Source: Roseomonas mucosa ATCC BAA-692 (GTDB lineage: Bacteria > Pseudomonadota > Alphaproteobacteria > Acetobacterales > Acetobacteraceae). Taken from it: DNA of 64,000 nucleotides. Shown piece by piece: positions 35,693-44,321 of this stretch; the stretch's first letter is position 1; every line of letters begins with the position of its first letter. The notes under the pieces were generated by a model. The model made no database searches. It worked only from the letters and a program-made list of their open reading frames with translations, and was not told the origin of the DNA. Location of the stretch: NCBI RefSeq assembly GCF_000622225.1, contig NZ_JHWD01000018.1, forward strand, positions 1 to 64,000, in the 5' to 3' direction. The position numbers and the translations under genes are program-made.

Positions 35693-37024
35693 ATGCGCCG
35701 CCTTCTGCTTGCCGCCACCTGCCTGGCCCTGCCCTGCCTGGCGGGCGGCTTTCCGTTCCTGAACGCGGCGCGTGCCGCGGAGCCGCAGATCACCATCCTG
35801 GACGACCATGATCCGGGCATGAAGCTCGGGACTGTGCGCTTTCCGGGCGGCAAGACGCTGGAGCTGACGGTGGGGATCGGTTCCGCTGCCTATCGCCGGC
35901 CGGGGGATGCGGCGGACATCGTCTATACGATGTCCGACCGGGGACCGAACTTCACCTGCGCGGAAGGGGTGAAGATCACCGGGCTGGCGATCGGGAAGCT
36001 CTGCGCGCCGGACGAGAAGGGGCGGGTCTATCCGGTGCCGTCCTACAGCCCGACGATCTACGGGGTGATGCTGGACCCGGCGGCGAAGCGCTTCCGGGTC
36101 TTCGAGGCGATCGCGATCAAGGGGCAGGACGGGCAGCCGGTCACGGGGCTGACGAACCCCCTGCCCGGCCGCACCGAGACGCCGATCGATGCCGAGGGGA
36201 AGAAGCTGGATTTCAACCCCTCCGCGCTGGATGCGGAGGGGCTGTTCCGGGCGCCGGACGGGAGCTTCTGGATCGGCGAGGAGAATGCGCCCTCCATCGT
36301 GCATATCGGCGCGGATGGGCGGGTGCTGCGGCGCTATGTCCCGGCGGGCGGGACCAAGGGGGAGCTGGCGGGGGCGCGGTACGAGGTGGCGGACACGCTG
36401 CCGGCGATCCTGGCGAAGCGGCAGTCCAACCGGGGGATCGAGAGCCTGACCGGCACGCCGGATGGCAGCGCGCTGTACGCCATGGTGCAGAACCCGCTGA
36501 CCAACCCGGATGCGGCGGCCTTCCGCAAGGCGAAGAACACGCGGCTGCTGCGCTTCGACCCGGCGACGGGGAAGGTGACGGGCGAGTGGGTGTACCAGCT
36601 GGAGGACCCGCGTTCCTTCCGGCTGGACCCTTCGGAGAACCAGTCGGCGCCGCGGATCAGCGAGATGACCTGGCTGGGGCCGGACCGGCTGCTGGTGCTG
36701 GAGCGGACGGACGGCACGACGAAGCTGTTCGAGGTGAAGCTGAACGACGGCGCCACCGATATCGCCGGCAGCAAGTGGGACGACCCGCAGACGCGGCCGA
36801 CGCTGGAGCAGGGCAACGACCTGTCCGGAACGGGCGTCACGCCGCTGCGCAAGCGGCTGGTGCTGGATACCGCCGACCACAAGGACCTGCCGGTGAAGCT
36901 GGAGGGGATGGCGGTGCTGCCCGACGACACGCTGCTGCTGGTGAACGACGACGATTTCGGCATCAGCGGAGAGCGCACGCGGATCGTGCTGGTGCGCGGG
37001 CTGGGTCTGAACGCCGGGAAGTGA
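35693..37024 (+). CDS. Secreted esterase-like/phytase-like beta-propeller protein
   Basis: 443-aa exported protein. The signal peptide MRRLLLAATCLALPCLAGGF ends near ARA, residues about 24-26. The mature part resembles the esterase-like domain of phytases (PF13449-type), a beta-propeller: VYTMSDRGPNF, SALDAEGLFRAPDGSFWIGE, IVHIGADGRVLRRYVPAG, NRGIESLTGTPDGSALYAMV and EGMAVLPDDTLLLVNDDDFG. The likely role is release of phosphate or another ester product in the periplasm, unproven. The ATG at 35693 has GGAG six bases upstream. A possible PHO box lies 64 bp before it. Confidence 0.82.
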   Translation: MRRLLLAATCLALPCLAGGFPFLNAARAAEPQITILDDHDPGMKLGTVRFPGGKTLELTVGIGSAAYRRPGDAADIVYTMSDRGPNFTCAEGVKITGLAIGKLCAPDEKGRVYPVPSYSPTIYGVMLDPAAKRFRVFEAIAIKGQDGQPVTGLTNPLPGRTETPIDAEGKKLDFNPSALDAEGLFRAPDGSFWIGEENAPSIVHIGADGRVLRRYVPAGGTKGELAGARYEVADTLPAILAKRQSNRGIESLTGTPDGSALYAMVQNPLTNPDAAAFRKAKNTRLLRFDPATGKVTGEWVYQLEDPRSFRLDPSENQSAPRISEMTWLGPDRLLVLERTDGTTKLFEVKLNDGATDIAGSKWDDPQTRPTLEQGNDLSGTGVTPLRKRLVLDTADHKDLPVKLEGMAVLPDDTLLLVNDDDFGISGERTRIVLVRGLGLNAGK

Positions 37025-37034
37025 GGCGGCGGTT

Positions 37035-37129
37035 GCTGCCTGGAGTTTGGCGCCGCGCTTCGTGGCCGGCCCTGGGGGAGGCTCCGCCTGCCCCGGTCCG
37101 GTGAGCCCTTCGGGGAGCGGAGCCGGGGC
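37035..37129 (-). repeat. Partial dispersed element, copy H
   Basis: In the convergent gap between the phytase-like and FMN-reductase genes. GCCGCGCTTCGTGGCCGG, then GGGGGAGGCTCCGCC matches the left (inverted) terminal module of copy B at 12590-12630. The other modules are missing. Confidence 0.45.
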
Positions 37130-37732
37130 CTAGGGAGACGGGGGAGTCCCGGTTTCGGCAAGGGCGGCGGCCAGTTCGGCGAAGGCCTGCCGGATGGGGG
37201 TGGCTTGGCCGCCGAGATCGGCTTCCGGGTCGATCGGGGCACCCCGGATCACCGATTCGGGCAGGGTGATGCCGGGCATCGCCGGGACCACGCGCATCTT
37301 CAGCCCTTCCGCGACCTGCCGGAGCTGGGCGGCGCATTTGCCGCCGCCATGGCCGCCATAGCTGACGATCACCAGGGGCTTGCCGCGCCATTCGGCGTGA
37401 AGGTGGTCGATGGCGTTCTTGAGCGGGGCGGGGTAGCCCCAGTTGTACTGCGGCGTGACGAAGACGAAGGCATCGGCGCCGGCGATCTTCGCGCTCCAGG
37501 CCCGCGTGTGCGGCTGGAGGTAGGCGCCGAGGGCGGGGATGCCGGGTTCGTCGTCCATGGGCAGGGGCCAGTCGGTGAGGTCCACCAGCTCGCAACCGAG
37601 GCCGGCGGAGGCTTCGGCGATGCCGGCAACCCAGCGGGCGATCGTGGGGCAGAGCCGGCTGGCCCGCGTGCTGCCCATGATCAGCAGGATTTTCGGGGTT
37701 GCTGGTGCGCCCACGGGATTCTCGTGTATCAT
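37130..37732 (-). CDS. NADPH-dependent FMN reductase family protein
   Basis: 200-aa flavodoxin-like oxidoreductase. The FMN-phosphate loop is ILLIMGSTRASRLCPTIARW near residue 15. FVFVTPQYNWGYPAPLKNAI near residue 90 and LVIVSYGGHGGGKCAAQL are the other family signatures. It probably reduces FMN or quinones with NADPH. The ATG at 37730-37732 lies inside the left arm of a perfect inverted repeat shared with the divergent MarR gene 38 bp away, so MarR repression is very likely. The ribosome-binding site is weak. Confidence 0.87.
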   Translation of the reverse strand: MIHENPVGAPATPKILLIMGSTRASRLCPTIARWVAGIAEASAGLGCELVDLTDWPLPMDDEPGIPALGAYLQPHTRAWSAKIAGADAFVFVTPQYNWGYPAPLKNAIDHLHAEWRGKPLVIVSYGGHGGGKCAAQLRQVAEGLKMRVVPAMPGITLPESVIRGAPIDPEADLGGQATPIRQAFAELAAALAETGTPPSP

Positions 37733-37782
37733 GCACGGAGTTCTACGTTGCTTCCGGATGGCCGTAAACCGTGCATGATACA
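37725..37782. promoter_or_regulatory. Divergent MarR operator: perfect 14-bp inverted repeat
   Basis: TGTATCATGCACGG (37725-37738) and CCGTGCATGATACA (37769-37782) are exact reverse complements separated by 30 bp. Each arm covers the start codon of one divergent gene (FMN reductase and MarR regulator). This symmetric arrangement fits two MarR dimers controlling both genes. Confidence 0.75.
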
Positions 37783-38232
37783 CATGATCTCGATCTGCTC
37801 GCAGGGGCGCTGATCGATCTGGTGGGCGCCCTGAACAGCCCGCGCCAGGACGAGGTGCTGTTGCGGGAGGCAGGGGTCACGCTCGACCGGGCGCTGTTTC
37901 CCCTGCTGGTGCGGATCGCGCGGGCCGGGTCGGTTGGCATCGTCGAGCTGGCCGGGCAGGCGGGCCGCGACCATTCGACGATCAGCCGGCAGGTCGCCAG
38001 GCTGGAACGGCTCGGCCTCGTGGCCCGGCAGGCGGCCGCCGGCGACCAGCGGGTCCGCGAGGCGCGCATCACGGAGGCGGGGGAACGGCTCATCGCCGCG
38101 ATCACCGGGGCGCGGCGGCGGCTCCTCGGCCGGCTCCTCGCGAACTGGAGCGCGCAGGAGCGCCGGTCGGTGGCGCAACTCAACCGGCGGCTGGCGGATG
38201 CGATGAAGGCGGCCCTGCCTCCGCCGGGGTGA
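37771..38232 (+). CDS. MarR-family transcriptional regulator
   Basis: 153-aa winged-helix regulator. The recognition region is VGIVELAGQAGRDHSTISRQ followed by VARLERLGLVARQAAAGDQR (residues about 55-95), with the wing in VREARITEAGERL. The start is GTG at 37771, inside the operator arm and without a clear ribosome-binding site, so the message may be leaderless or the start may differ. It probably represses itself and the divergent flavin reductase in response to a small ligand or oxidant. Confidence 0.87.
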   Translation: MHDTHDLDLLAGALIDLVGALNSPRQDEVLLREAGVTLDRALFPLLVRIARAGSVGIVELAGQAGRDHSTISRQVARLERLGLVARQAAAGDQRVREARITEAGERLIAAITGARRRLLGRLLANWSAQERRSVAQLNRRLADAMKAALPPPG

Positions 38233-38513
38233 TGGGGGGCGCGGCATTCCGGCCGGTTGTTTCCCCGGGGCCGGTCCATGGATCAGGCCTCGCCCGGATC
38301 GTCCTCCGGTGGGTTCCTCGCAGGCAGCCCCCCTGCCCCGGCCGATGCTTCCGGGAGTTTCACCGGCTGTCCCCTTCGGAGCGTTTCCGCTGAAAGGTTT
38401 TCCTGGGGAGTTCCCCTGGGTGGTTCCCCTGGGTGGTTCCCCTGGGTGGTTCCCTCTGGGCAGGACGGGCGGAAGCCCTACCTTGCGCGGCGATGCGAGG
38501 CAGGAGGGATGGC
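38233..38513 (+). other. Intergenic region upstream of the glutathione peroxidase gene
   Basis: 281 bp. It contains a 13-bp tandem repeat at 38411-38460 and, just before the ATG, GGAGGGATGGC as ribosome-binding site. Otherwise I recognise nothing. Confidence 0.4.
38411..38460 (+). repeat. 13-bp tandem repeat, 3.8 copies
   Basis: TTCCCCTGGGTGG at 38411-38423, 38424-38436 and 38437-38449, all identical, then the partial unit TTCCCTCTGGG to 38460. It lies 54 bp before the glutathione peroxidase start. Exact identity suggests recent slippage. Confidence 0.9.
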
Positions 38514-38993
<480 letters not shown>

Positions 38994-39230
38994 CGGGGCT
39001 TCGCGGGGGGGCCGGGCGCCTCGCCCGGGGAGGCCGGGGAATGTGCCGGAGGGGTGGGGGACGGCTGGCCATCCCCCTTCCGCGGGCCGCATCCTCCCAC
39101 CCGGGCACGGGACATCGCCTCCCCCCCCGAGGTGGCGGCCGCCGCAGCCTGGCGGACCGCATCCTCGCACGGGGGTATGGGGGGCCATCGCCCCAGGCCC
39201 GGAAGGCCGTTGGCGCTGCCCCGGCGAAGG
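38994..39230. other. Convergent intergenic region, GC-rich imperfect repeats
   Basis: 237 bp between convergent genes. Two imperfect copies of a 35-bp stretch at 39086-39119 and 39155-39192 share CCGCATCCTC and CATCGCC. Hairpin GGGCGCC..GGCGCCT-like segments near 39015 may terminate the peroxidase transcript. No gene seen. Confidence 0.35.
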
Positions 39231-39626
39231 TCAGCCGGCGCGTGCCGCGAAGACCTCCCGGGCCGCGGACAGTCCGTTCAGGGCGGCGGGGAAGCCGGCA
39301 TAGACCGCCATCTGCATGATGATCTCGACGATCTCGTCCTGGCTCAGCCCCACGTTCAGCGCCGCCTGGATGTGCACCCGCAGCTGCGGCCCCGCGTTTC
39401 CCAGGGCGGTCAGCGCGGCGACGGTCGCGACCTCGCGGCTCCGGAGATCGAGCCCGGGGCGGGAGTAGATGTCCCCGAAGGGGAACTCGAGCAGGTAGCG
39501 CGCGAAGTCCGGCGCGATGCCGGCCAACGAGTCGATGACGGCCTGTCCGGCATGGCCGTCGATGTCAGCCAGGGCGCGCAGGCCCCGTTCGTAGCGGCTC
39601 ATGGCCTCCGGGGGGTTTGGCGTCAT
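39231..39626 (-). CDS. Carboxymuconolactone decarboxylase family protein
   Basis: 131-aa all-helical protein of the CMD/AhpD-like fold. [56 protein letters not shown] and [16 protein letters not shown] match PcaC-like members. It lacks the CxxC redox pair of AhpD, so it is closer to the decarboxylase type, though the true substrate is unknown. The ATG at 39626 has GGAGAAAG upstream and lies 62 bp inside the end of the merR gene, so both are in one MerR-controlled unit. Confidence 0.88.
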   Translation of the reverse strand: MTPNPPEAMSRYERGLRALADIDGHAGQAVIDSLAGIAPDFARYLLEFPFGDIYSRPGLDLRSREVATVAALTALGNAGPQLRVHIQAALNVGLSQDEIVEIIMQMAVYAGFPAALNGLSAAREVFAARAG

Positions 39627-39990
39627 CGGCTTTCTCCATCCTGGAACGACCGCCGTAGCCGGCGATCTTGCTGTCGAGGACGGACAGGCACGCCTGAAGC
39701 TCGGCCAGTTGCCGCCGGACATGCTGGCGATGCCGCCGGAGGAGGTCTTCCCGTTCCGGCTCGCTCGCGACGCCCTGCGACCGCAGCGTGGCATACCGGA
39801 CCATCTCCCGGACCGGCATGCCGGTCCGCCGCAGGCGCCCGACGAAGTCGATCCAGGGCAGGATCGAGGCGTCGTAGTCCCGCTGCTTCGACGAATCCCG
39901 CGATGCCCGCGGCAGCAACCCGATCCGCTCGTAATAGCGCAGTGTATGGGCCGTCAGCCCGGTGCGCCTGGACAGGTCGCCGATCTTCAT
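39565..39990 (-). CDS. MerR-family transcriptional regulator
   Basis: 141-aa MerR regulator. The N-terminal winged helix is [20 protein letters not shown] followed by ERIGLLP (residues 1-27), with the family hinge [20 protein letters not shown] and a dimerising coiled coil (about 85-120, ending [13 protein letters not shown]). No metal-binding cysteines are seen, so an organic ligand or stress signal is more likely. ATG at 39990. It is first gene of a unit with the CMD gene, driven by a classic 19-bp-spaced MerR promoter at 40020-40050. Confidence 0.9.
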   Translation of the reverse strand: MKIGDLSRRTGLTAHTLRYYERIGLLPRASRDSSKQRDYDASILPWIDFVGRLRRTGMPVREMVRYATLRSQGVASEPEREDLLRRHRQHVRRQLAELQACLSVLDSKIAGYGGRSRMEKADDAKPPGGHEPLRTGPARPG

Positions 39991-40019
39991 GCTGTGCCTT
40001 GTCCTTCCTGACGCCACGG

Positions 40020-40050
40020 TTGCTACGACTTCGAGCGCACTCGAAGTCAA
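40020..40050 (-). promoter_or_regulatory. MerR-type promoter with 19-bp spacer and operator dyad
   Basis: On the minus strand -35 TTGACT (40050-40045), a 19-bp spacer, then -10 TAGCAA (40025-40020). The spacer region holds the perfect dyad GACTTCGAG (40027-40035), CGCA, CTCGAAGTC (40040-40048). Overlong spacing with a centred dyad is the hallmark of MerR-activated promoters. It lies 30 bp before merR. Confidence 0.85.
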
Positions 40051-40117
40051 GGCGGCTTTTTCCCCGCCTGCACCGGGGACGTGCCACGCGGGGCGCCGGG
40101 GGCCGCGCCGGAAGGGT

Positions 40118-40420
40118 TCAGCCGGCGTCCTGCCGGAAGAAGCGGACGGTCTTGCCGGTGATGAGGTCCGGCACGCCGTCGCGGAAGGGCAGGTAGTGCG
40201 GCATGGTCAGATGCGTCTCGAAGGCGGCGCGGCTGTCATAGACCTCGTGCAGCACGGCGAGGGTCTCGTCCTCCTCCGGGAGGAGGAGGTCGAACTGGTG
40301 GCAGCCGGGCTCGTCGGCGACGGAGCCCCGGGCATCGGCGCGGGCGAGCTCGATGAAGCGGGCGCGGCCCTCTGGCTTCAGGCGGAACTCGGCGAGCACG
40401 ACGAAGCGGGTCTGCGGCAT
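40118..40420 (-). CDS. Antibiotic biosynthesis monooxygenase (ABM) domain protein
   Basis: 100-aa ferredoxin-fold dimeric-barrel protein. FVVLAEFRLKPEGRARFIEL, SVADEPGCHQFDLLLPEED and VLHEVYDSRAAFETHLTMPH are typical of YgiN/ABM quinol or haem-related monooxygenases. The substrate is not predictable. ATG at 40420 with GGGAGAAC upstream. It follows the degenerate histidine kinase gene by 95 bp on the same strand. Confidence 0.88.
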   Translation of the reverse strand: MPQTRFVVLAEFRLKPEGRARFIELARADARGSVADEPGCHQFDLLLPEEDETLAVLHEVYDSRAAFETHLTMPHYLPFRDGVPDLITGKTVRFFRQDAG

Positions 40421-40515
40421 GGCGGTGTTCTCCCTGGGGCGGTCCGGGCCTGTCACGATGAGGCGGCCGGGATGAGGCGCTTCGCGGGGCGGGGGGTCAA
40501 TCGCGGGCCGTCCCG

Positions 40516-41088
40516 TCAGCCCGCGCGCGTGGGCAGTTGGAGGACGCTGCCTTCCACCGTCACTCCGGCCGCCCGCAGCGCATCCTGCCGCGCCGCATCG
40601 ACCGGGAAGCCGGGCGTGAGCCGGGTGCCGCGCAGGCGCAGCACGGGGGGGCTCCCCGCCGGCATGTCCTGCATCAGCGCCAGCAGGGCGGCGTCCAGGG
40701 CCGGACGCCGGACCCGGAGCTCGGCCGGTTCCCCCTCGGCCTCCAGGGTGAGCTTGCGGCCCGCGGCGAGGCCCAGCAGCGGCAGCAGGTCCTGCAGGTA
40801 GGCGCTGGCGCGGAGGGGCACTTCCTGCTCGCTGCGGGTCAGGGCCAGGAGGCTGCGCATCAGCCGGTCGTATTCCTCGGCCGCCTCCAGGGCGCGGGCG
40901 ATCTGCCGGCTGCCGCGCTCGGTGGGCGGGATGACGCGCGCCGCCGATTCGAGGTTCATCAGCAGGACCATGGCGAGGTTGTTCGCCGCGTGGCGCACGG
41001 GGCTGAACAGGAAGGAGAGCTCGGCCAGAGGGGGGGAGCCGGAGGTCTCTCCGGGGAGGTTCTCCGGGGGGGGTGTCTCCGGCTTCAT
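40516..41088 (-). CDS. Degenerate histidine kinase/ChpT-like phosphotransferase, uncharacterised
   Basis: 190-aa cytosolic protein. Residues about 28-48, with RHAANNLAMVLLMNLESAAR, look like the H-box helix of HxxNN-type kinases (compare HDFNNLL). The histidine is kept and a second helix with EYDRLMRSLLALTRSEQE follows, as in a dimerisation domain. The C-terminal half resembles a shrunken ATPase fold without recognisable N or G boxes. This architecture recalls histidine phosphotransferases such as ChpT, but homology is not proven. The ATG overlaps the PBP stop by 4 bp, so the two are co-translated. Confidence 0.6.
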   Translation of the reverse strand: MKPETPPPENLPGETSGSPPLAELSFLFSPVRHAANNLAMVLLMNLESAARVIPPTERGSRQIARALEAAEEYDRLMRSLLALTRSEQEVPLRASAYLQDLLPLLGLAAGRKLTLEAEGEPAELRVRRPALDAALLALMQDMPAGSPPVLRLRGTRLTPGFPVDAARQDALRAAGVTVEGSVLQLPTRAG

Positions 41089-42857
41089 CGCGGGATCTCC
41101 TCGAGGATCTCATGGAAGAGGCGGGCCGGCAGGGTGCCGCCCTGGACGTCGTTCATCGGCGTGGCGTCGTCGTTGCCGAGCCAGACCCCGATCACGGTGC
41201 GGCCGGAGAAGCCGATGAACCAGGCGTCGCGGGAATCCTGGGTGGTGCCGGTCTTGCCGCCCACCAGGCGGCCGGGGACGGCGGCGGCGCGGGCGGTGCC
41301 GCGCGCCACGACGCTCTCCAGCGCGCGGCGGATGGCATAGGCCTGGTCCACCGTCATCACGCGCGCCGGGTCGGGCGGCGGCAGGGAGCGCAGGGTGTTG
41401 CCGCCGCGGGCGGCGGCGAGGCCGAACGGTTCCACGTGCAACCCTCCATTGGCGAAAGCGGCGTAGGCGGACACAAGTTCCAGCAGGGATGCCTGCCCCG
41501 TGCCAAGGGCCAGGGTGGCGTCCTGCGGGAAGGGGCCGGCGAGGCCCAGGCGTTGCGCCACCGCGATCGCCGGCTTCGGCCCGCCGGCGCGGAGCAGGGT
41601 GCGGACCGCCGCGGTGTTGACGCTGTGGACCAGCATATCCTCCAGCGTGATCTCGCCCCGGCTGGCCCAGTGGCCGTTGCCGGGGGACCAGTTGCCCAGG
41701 GTCAGGGGCGCGTCGGAGACGGTGGTGGAGATGTCCATGCCTGCTTCCAGCGCCGCCAGGACGACGAAGGGCTTGAAGGCGGAGCCCGGCTGGCGGCGCG
41801 CGTCCACGGCGCGGTTGAACTGGCTGGTGCGGTAGGCGCGGCCGCCGACCATGGCGCGCACGGCGCCGGTGGGGGCATCCAGCACCAGCACGGCGCCGTC
41901 GCCCACCCCGGCCGCCGCGCCGGGGCCGGCGAGGAGGGCGTTGAGGCGGGCTTCCGCCACGGCCTGGATGCGGGCGTCGAGGGTGGTGCGCAGGACGAGG
42001 TCGGCGCTTTCCGGGAAGCGGCGGCCCAGCTCGTCCTGCACCCAGTCGGCGAACCAGCCGGCGTTGCGGCCCGGGCGCGGCGGCAGGGCGATGCGGGTGG
42101 CCTCGCGCTCCGCCTGTTCCGGGGTGATGGCGCCGGTCTCGGCCATGGCGCGCAGCACGTCCTTCGCGCGGCGGATCGCGGCCTCCGGATCGGTGCGGGG
42201 GTTGAGGCGGGAGGGGGCCTTGGGCAGCCCGGCCAGCATCGCCGCCTGCCACAGGTTCAGGCGGCGGGCGGAGATGCCGAAATAGGCCCGCGCCGCCGCG
42301 TCCACGCCATAGACGCCGGAGCCCAGATAGACGCGGTTCAGGTAGATCTCCAGCAGCTCGGTCTTGGTGAAGCGGCGTTCCAGCCAGAGGGCCATCAGCA
42401 CCTCCTGCGCCTTGCGGCGGAAGGAGCGGTCGGGGCTGAGGAAGAGGTTCTTGGCGAGCTGCTGGGTCAGGGTGGAGCCGCCCTGCACCACATGCCCCGC
42501 GCGCAGGTTGGCCCAGGCGGCGCGCAGCAGGCCCACCGGGTCGATGCCGGGATGGCTGAGGAAGCGGCGGTCCTCGATGGCCATCAGCGCCTGCGGCATG
42601 GCGGCGGGCATCTCCCTCAGGCGCAGGGCCTCGCCATAGAGGTCGCCCTGGGTGGCGATCACGCGGCCGTCCATGGCCTCCAGCGTCAGGGAGGGGCGGC
42701 GGGTGGCGGAGAGGGCCTTTTCCGGCGCCGGCAGGTCCCAGACCAGGGCGAGGAGGAGCAGGGCCGCGCCGATCGCGGCCCAGATGGAGAGCACCAGGCC
42801 GCGGCGCAGCCAGCGCCAGCCGCCGCGGCCGGGTTGTGCCCGCCGAGGGGATGGCAT
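41085..42857 (-). CDS. Class A penicillin-binding protein (PBP1A-family)
   Basis: Bifunctional peptidoglycan synthase, 590 aa, anchored by one N-terminal helix (LVLSIWAAIGAALLLLALVW, residues about 20-39). The transglycosylase domain shows AIEDRRFLSHPGIDPVG, GGSTLTQQLAKNLFL and RRFTKTELLEIYLNRVYLG. The transpeptidase domain has SxxK in PGSAFKPFVVL, SxN in VHSVNTAAV and KTG in VGGKTGTTQDSRDAWF. It is smaller than PBP1a and lacks the large inserted domain. ATG at 42857. The frame extends to 42980, and the start is uncertain because no strong ribosome-binding site is seen. Confidence 0.92.
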   Translation of the reverse strand: MPSPRRAQPGRGGWRWLRRGLVLSIWAAIGAALLLLALVWDLPAPEKALSATRRPSLTLEAMDGRVIATQGDLYGEALRLREMPAAMPQALMAIEDRRFLSHPGIDPVGLLRAAWANLRAGHVVQGGSTLTQQLAKNLFLSPDRSFRRKAQEVLMALWLERRFTKTELLEIYLNRVYLGSGVYGVDAAARAYFGISARRLNLWQAAMLAGLPKAPSRLNPRTDPEAAIRRAKDVLRAMAETGAITPEQAEREATRIALPPRPGRNAGWFADWVQDELGRRFPESADLVLRTTLDARIQAVAEARLNALLAGPGAAAGVGDGAVLVLDAPTGAVRAMVGGRAYRTSQFNRAVDARRQPGSAFKPFVVLAALEAGMDISTTVSDAPLTLGNWSPGNGHWASRGEITLEDMLVHSVNTAAVRTLLRAGGPKPAIAVAQRLGLAGPFPQDATLALGTGQASLLELVSAYAAFANGGLHVEPFGLAAARGGNTLRSLPPPDPARVMTVDQAYAIRRALESVVARGTARAAAVPGRLVGGKTGTTQDSRDAWFIGFSGRTVIGVWLGNDDATPMNDVQGGTLPARLFHEILEEIPR

Positions 42858-43049
42858 GGCCGGCGGGGGGCGGCCCGCGCCTTGCCGGATGCCGTCCCTG
42901 GTCTCCCCCTTGGTCCCTCCCCTGGTCCCTGCCCTGGGGCGCGGGGGCGGCAGCCCGGCCGGATCGGGGGCTCTCCTCACGGGGTGGCCGTCACCGGGGT
43001 TGCCTCACCGGGCCCCGGAGGGGCGGCGGGGCCCCTGCCCCGGGATGCG

Positions 43050-44321
43050 TCACCCGCCACCCGGGCGGGGCGCGGCGAGGAGGAGGCGGTTCAGCGGCTC
43101 CATCACCCCGCGCAGCGCGGCGAGGTCGCGGGCCACCTGTTCACGGGAGGCGCCGCCCGCTGCCACGGCCTCGGCGATCTCGCCCAGGCTGCGCCGGCCG
43201 TCCACGCGGGCCAGGATCGCCGGGGCGAGGCGCGGCAGGGCGAGGTTCATGCGCACGCCGTCGAAGTTCACCGGCAGCACGCCCTGGGGGGCCACGGCGC
43301 GGGCCAGGGCGGCGCCGTCCATCTCCCGCAGCACGGGGACCGAATCGGGGTTGTCCCAGTCGGGCTCCGGCGCCGGGTCGCGGGTGCAGTAGGCGATGTG
43401 GATGCCCATGTTGCCCGCCACCGCCTCCGCCAGGGCGGCGCGGCCGATGGGGCCGAGCCCGGCGGCGCGTTCGCGCAGGCGCGGGTCGGGCAGGTAGCGG
43501 TCGGGGTCGTAGCGCAGGGGCTCCACGAGGCAGCGCAGGCGCAGGCCAGCGGCTTCGATCAGGGCGGCGAGCTGCGGCACGGTATAGGCCACGTCGCGCG
43601 GGTTCAGCAGCAGGTCGTAGAGGCCGGCGTCGCCGCCCTCCGTGTGGTCGGTGATCCAGGGGTTGCGGCGGAGCCAGGCGGTCTCGGGCGCCTGCTTCCA
43701 GAGGCGCTTGCCGATCTCCAGCCGTGTCGCCGGGGCTTCCTCGGGCGGGGTGAGGAGGCGCAGCGCGTCCTGGAGCATGTAGACGCCGGTGCGGCCATGC
43801 GGGGCATAGACCATGAGGCCGATGCCGCCGCCGGGGGCGAGCGAGGCGGCGAGGTTGCGCAGGCCCTGCAGCGGGTCGGGCAGGTGGTGCAGCACGCCGC
43901 AGCAGTCGATGTAGTCGAAGAGGCCGAGCTGGGGGTCGGGCAGGTCGAGGATCGAGCCCTCGGTGAAGCGGATGTTGCCGAGGCCACGCCTTTCCGCCCG
44001 GGCCTGCGCCACCTTGCGCGCGGCGGCGGAGCGGTCGAGCCAGACCACCTCGCCCGGGCGGCCGGCGCGGGCGAGGTGCTGGGCCAGCATGATGGTGCCG
44101 TCGCCCGAGCCGCCGCCGGCCATCAGCGCGCGCAGCGGCTGCGACTCCGGGCGGCGGGCGCCGAAGATCCAGTGGTCCACTTCCCGCAGGTGGGAGGGGC
44201 TGCCGATGATCAGGCGCTTGGCCTCGTCCGCCGGGTTGCGGGCGGGATAGGGGTAGCTGTCGTACTGGGCGGCGAGCTGGCGGTCGCGCTCGTCCTGCTC
44301 GGGTAGGGGCTGGCCGGTCAT
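43050..44321 (-). CDS. SAM-dependent methyltransferase with C-terminal extension
   Basis: 423-aa class I methyltransferase. Residues about 10-30 read QYDSYPYPARNPADEAKRLI, a lead found in a group of bacterial methyltransferases. The SAM loop is LRALMAGGGSGDGTIMLAQH, followed by VWLDRS and the later motif FDYIDCCGVLHHLPDP. A long C-terminal part (about 250-423) contains a possible winged helix (GRRSLGEIAEAVAAGGASRE). The substrate is unknown. ATG at 44321 (MTGQPLPEQDERD). An ATG 15 bases upstream is possible. Downstream on the same strand, after 192 bp, is the PBP gene. Confidence 0.85.
   Translation of the reverse strand: MTGQPLPEQDERDRQLAAQYDSYPYPARNPADEAKRLIIGSPSHLREVDHWIFGARRPESQPLRALMAGGGSGDGTIMLAQHLARAGRPGEVVWLDRSAAARKVAQARAERRGLGNIRFTEGSILDLPDPQLGLFDYIDCCGVLHHLPDPLQGLRNLAASLAPGGGIGLMVYAPHGRTGVYMLQDALRLLTPPEEAPATRLEIGKRLWKQAPETAWLRRNPWITDHTEGGDAGLYDLLLNPRDVAYTVPQLAALIEAAGLRLRCLVEPLRYDPDRYLPDPRLRERAAGLGPIGRAALAEAVAGNMGIHIAYCTRDPAPEPDWDNPDSVPVLREMDGAALARAVAPQGVLPVNFDGVRMNLALPRLAPAILARVDGRRSLGEIAEAVAAGGASREQVARDLAALRGVMEPLNRLLLAAPRPGGG

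Noticed and set aside
38411-38460. Tandem repeat considered as a CRISPR array
   Set aside because: Units are contiguous 13-mers without spacers and there are no cas genes. No CRISPR array was seen anywhere in the window.
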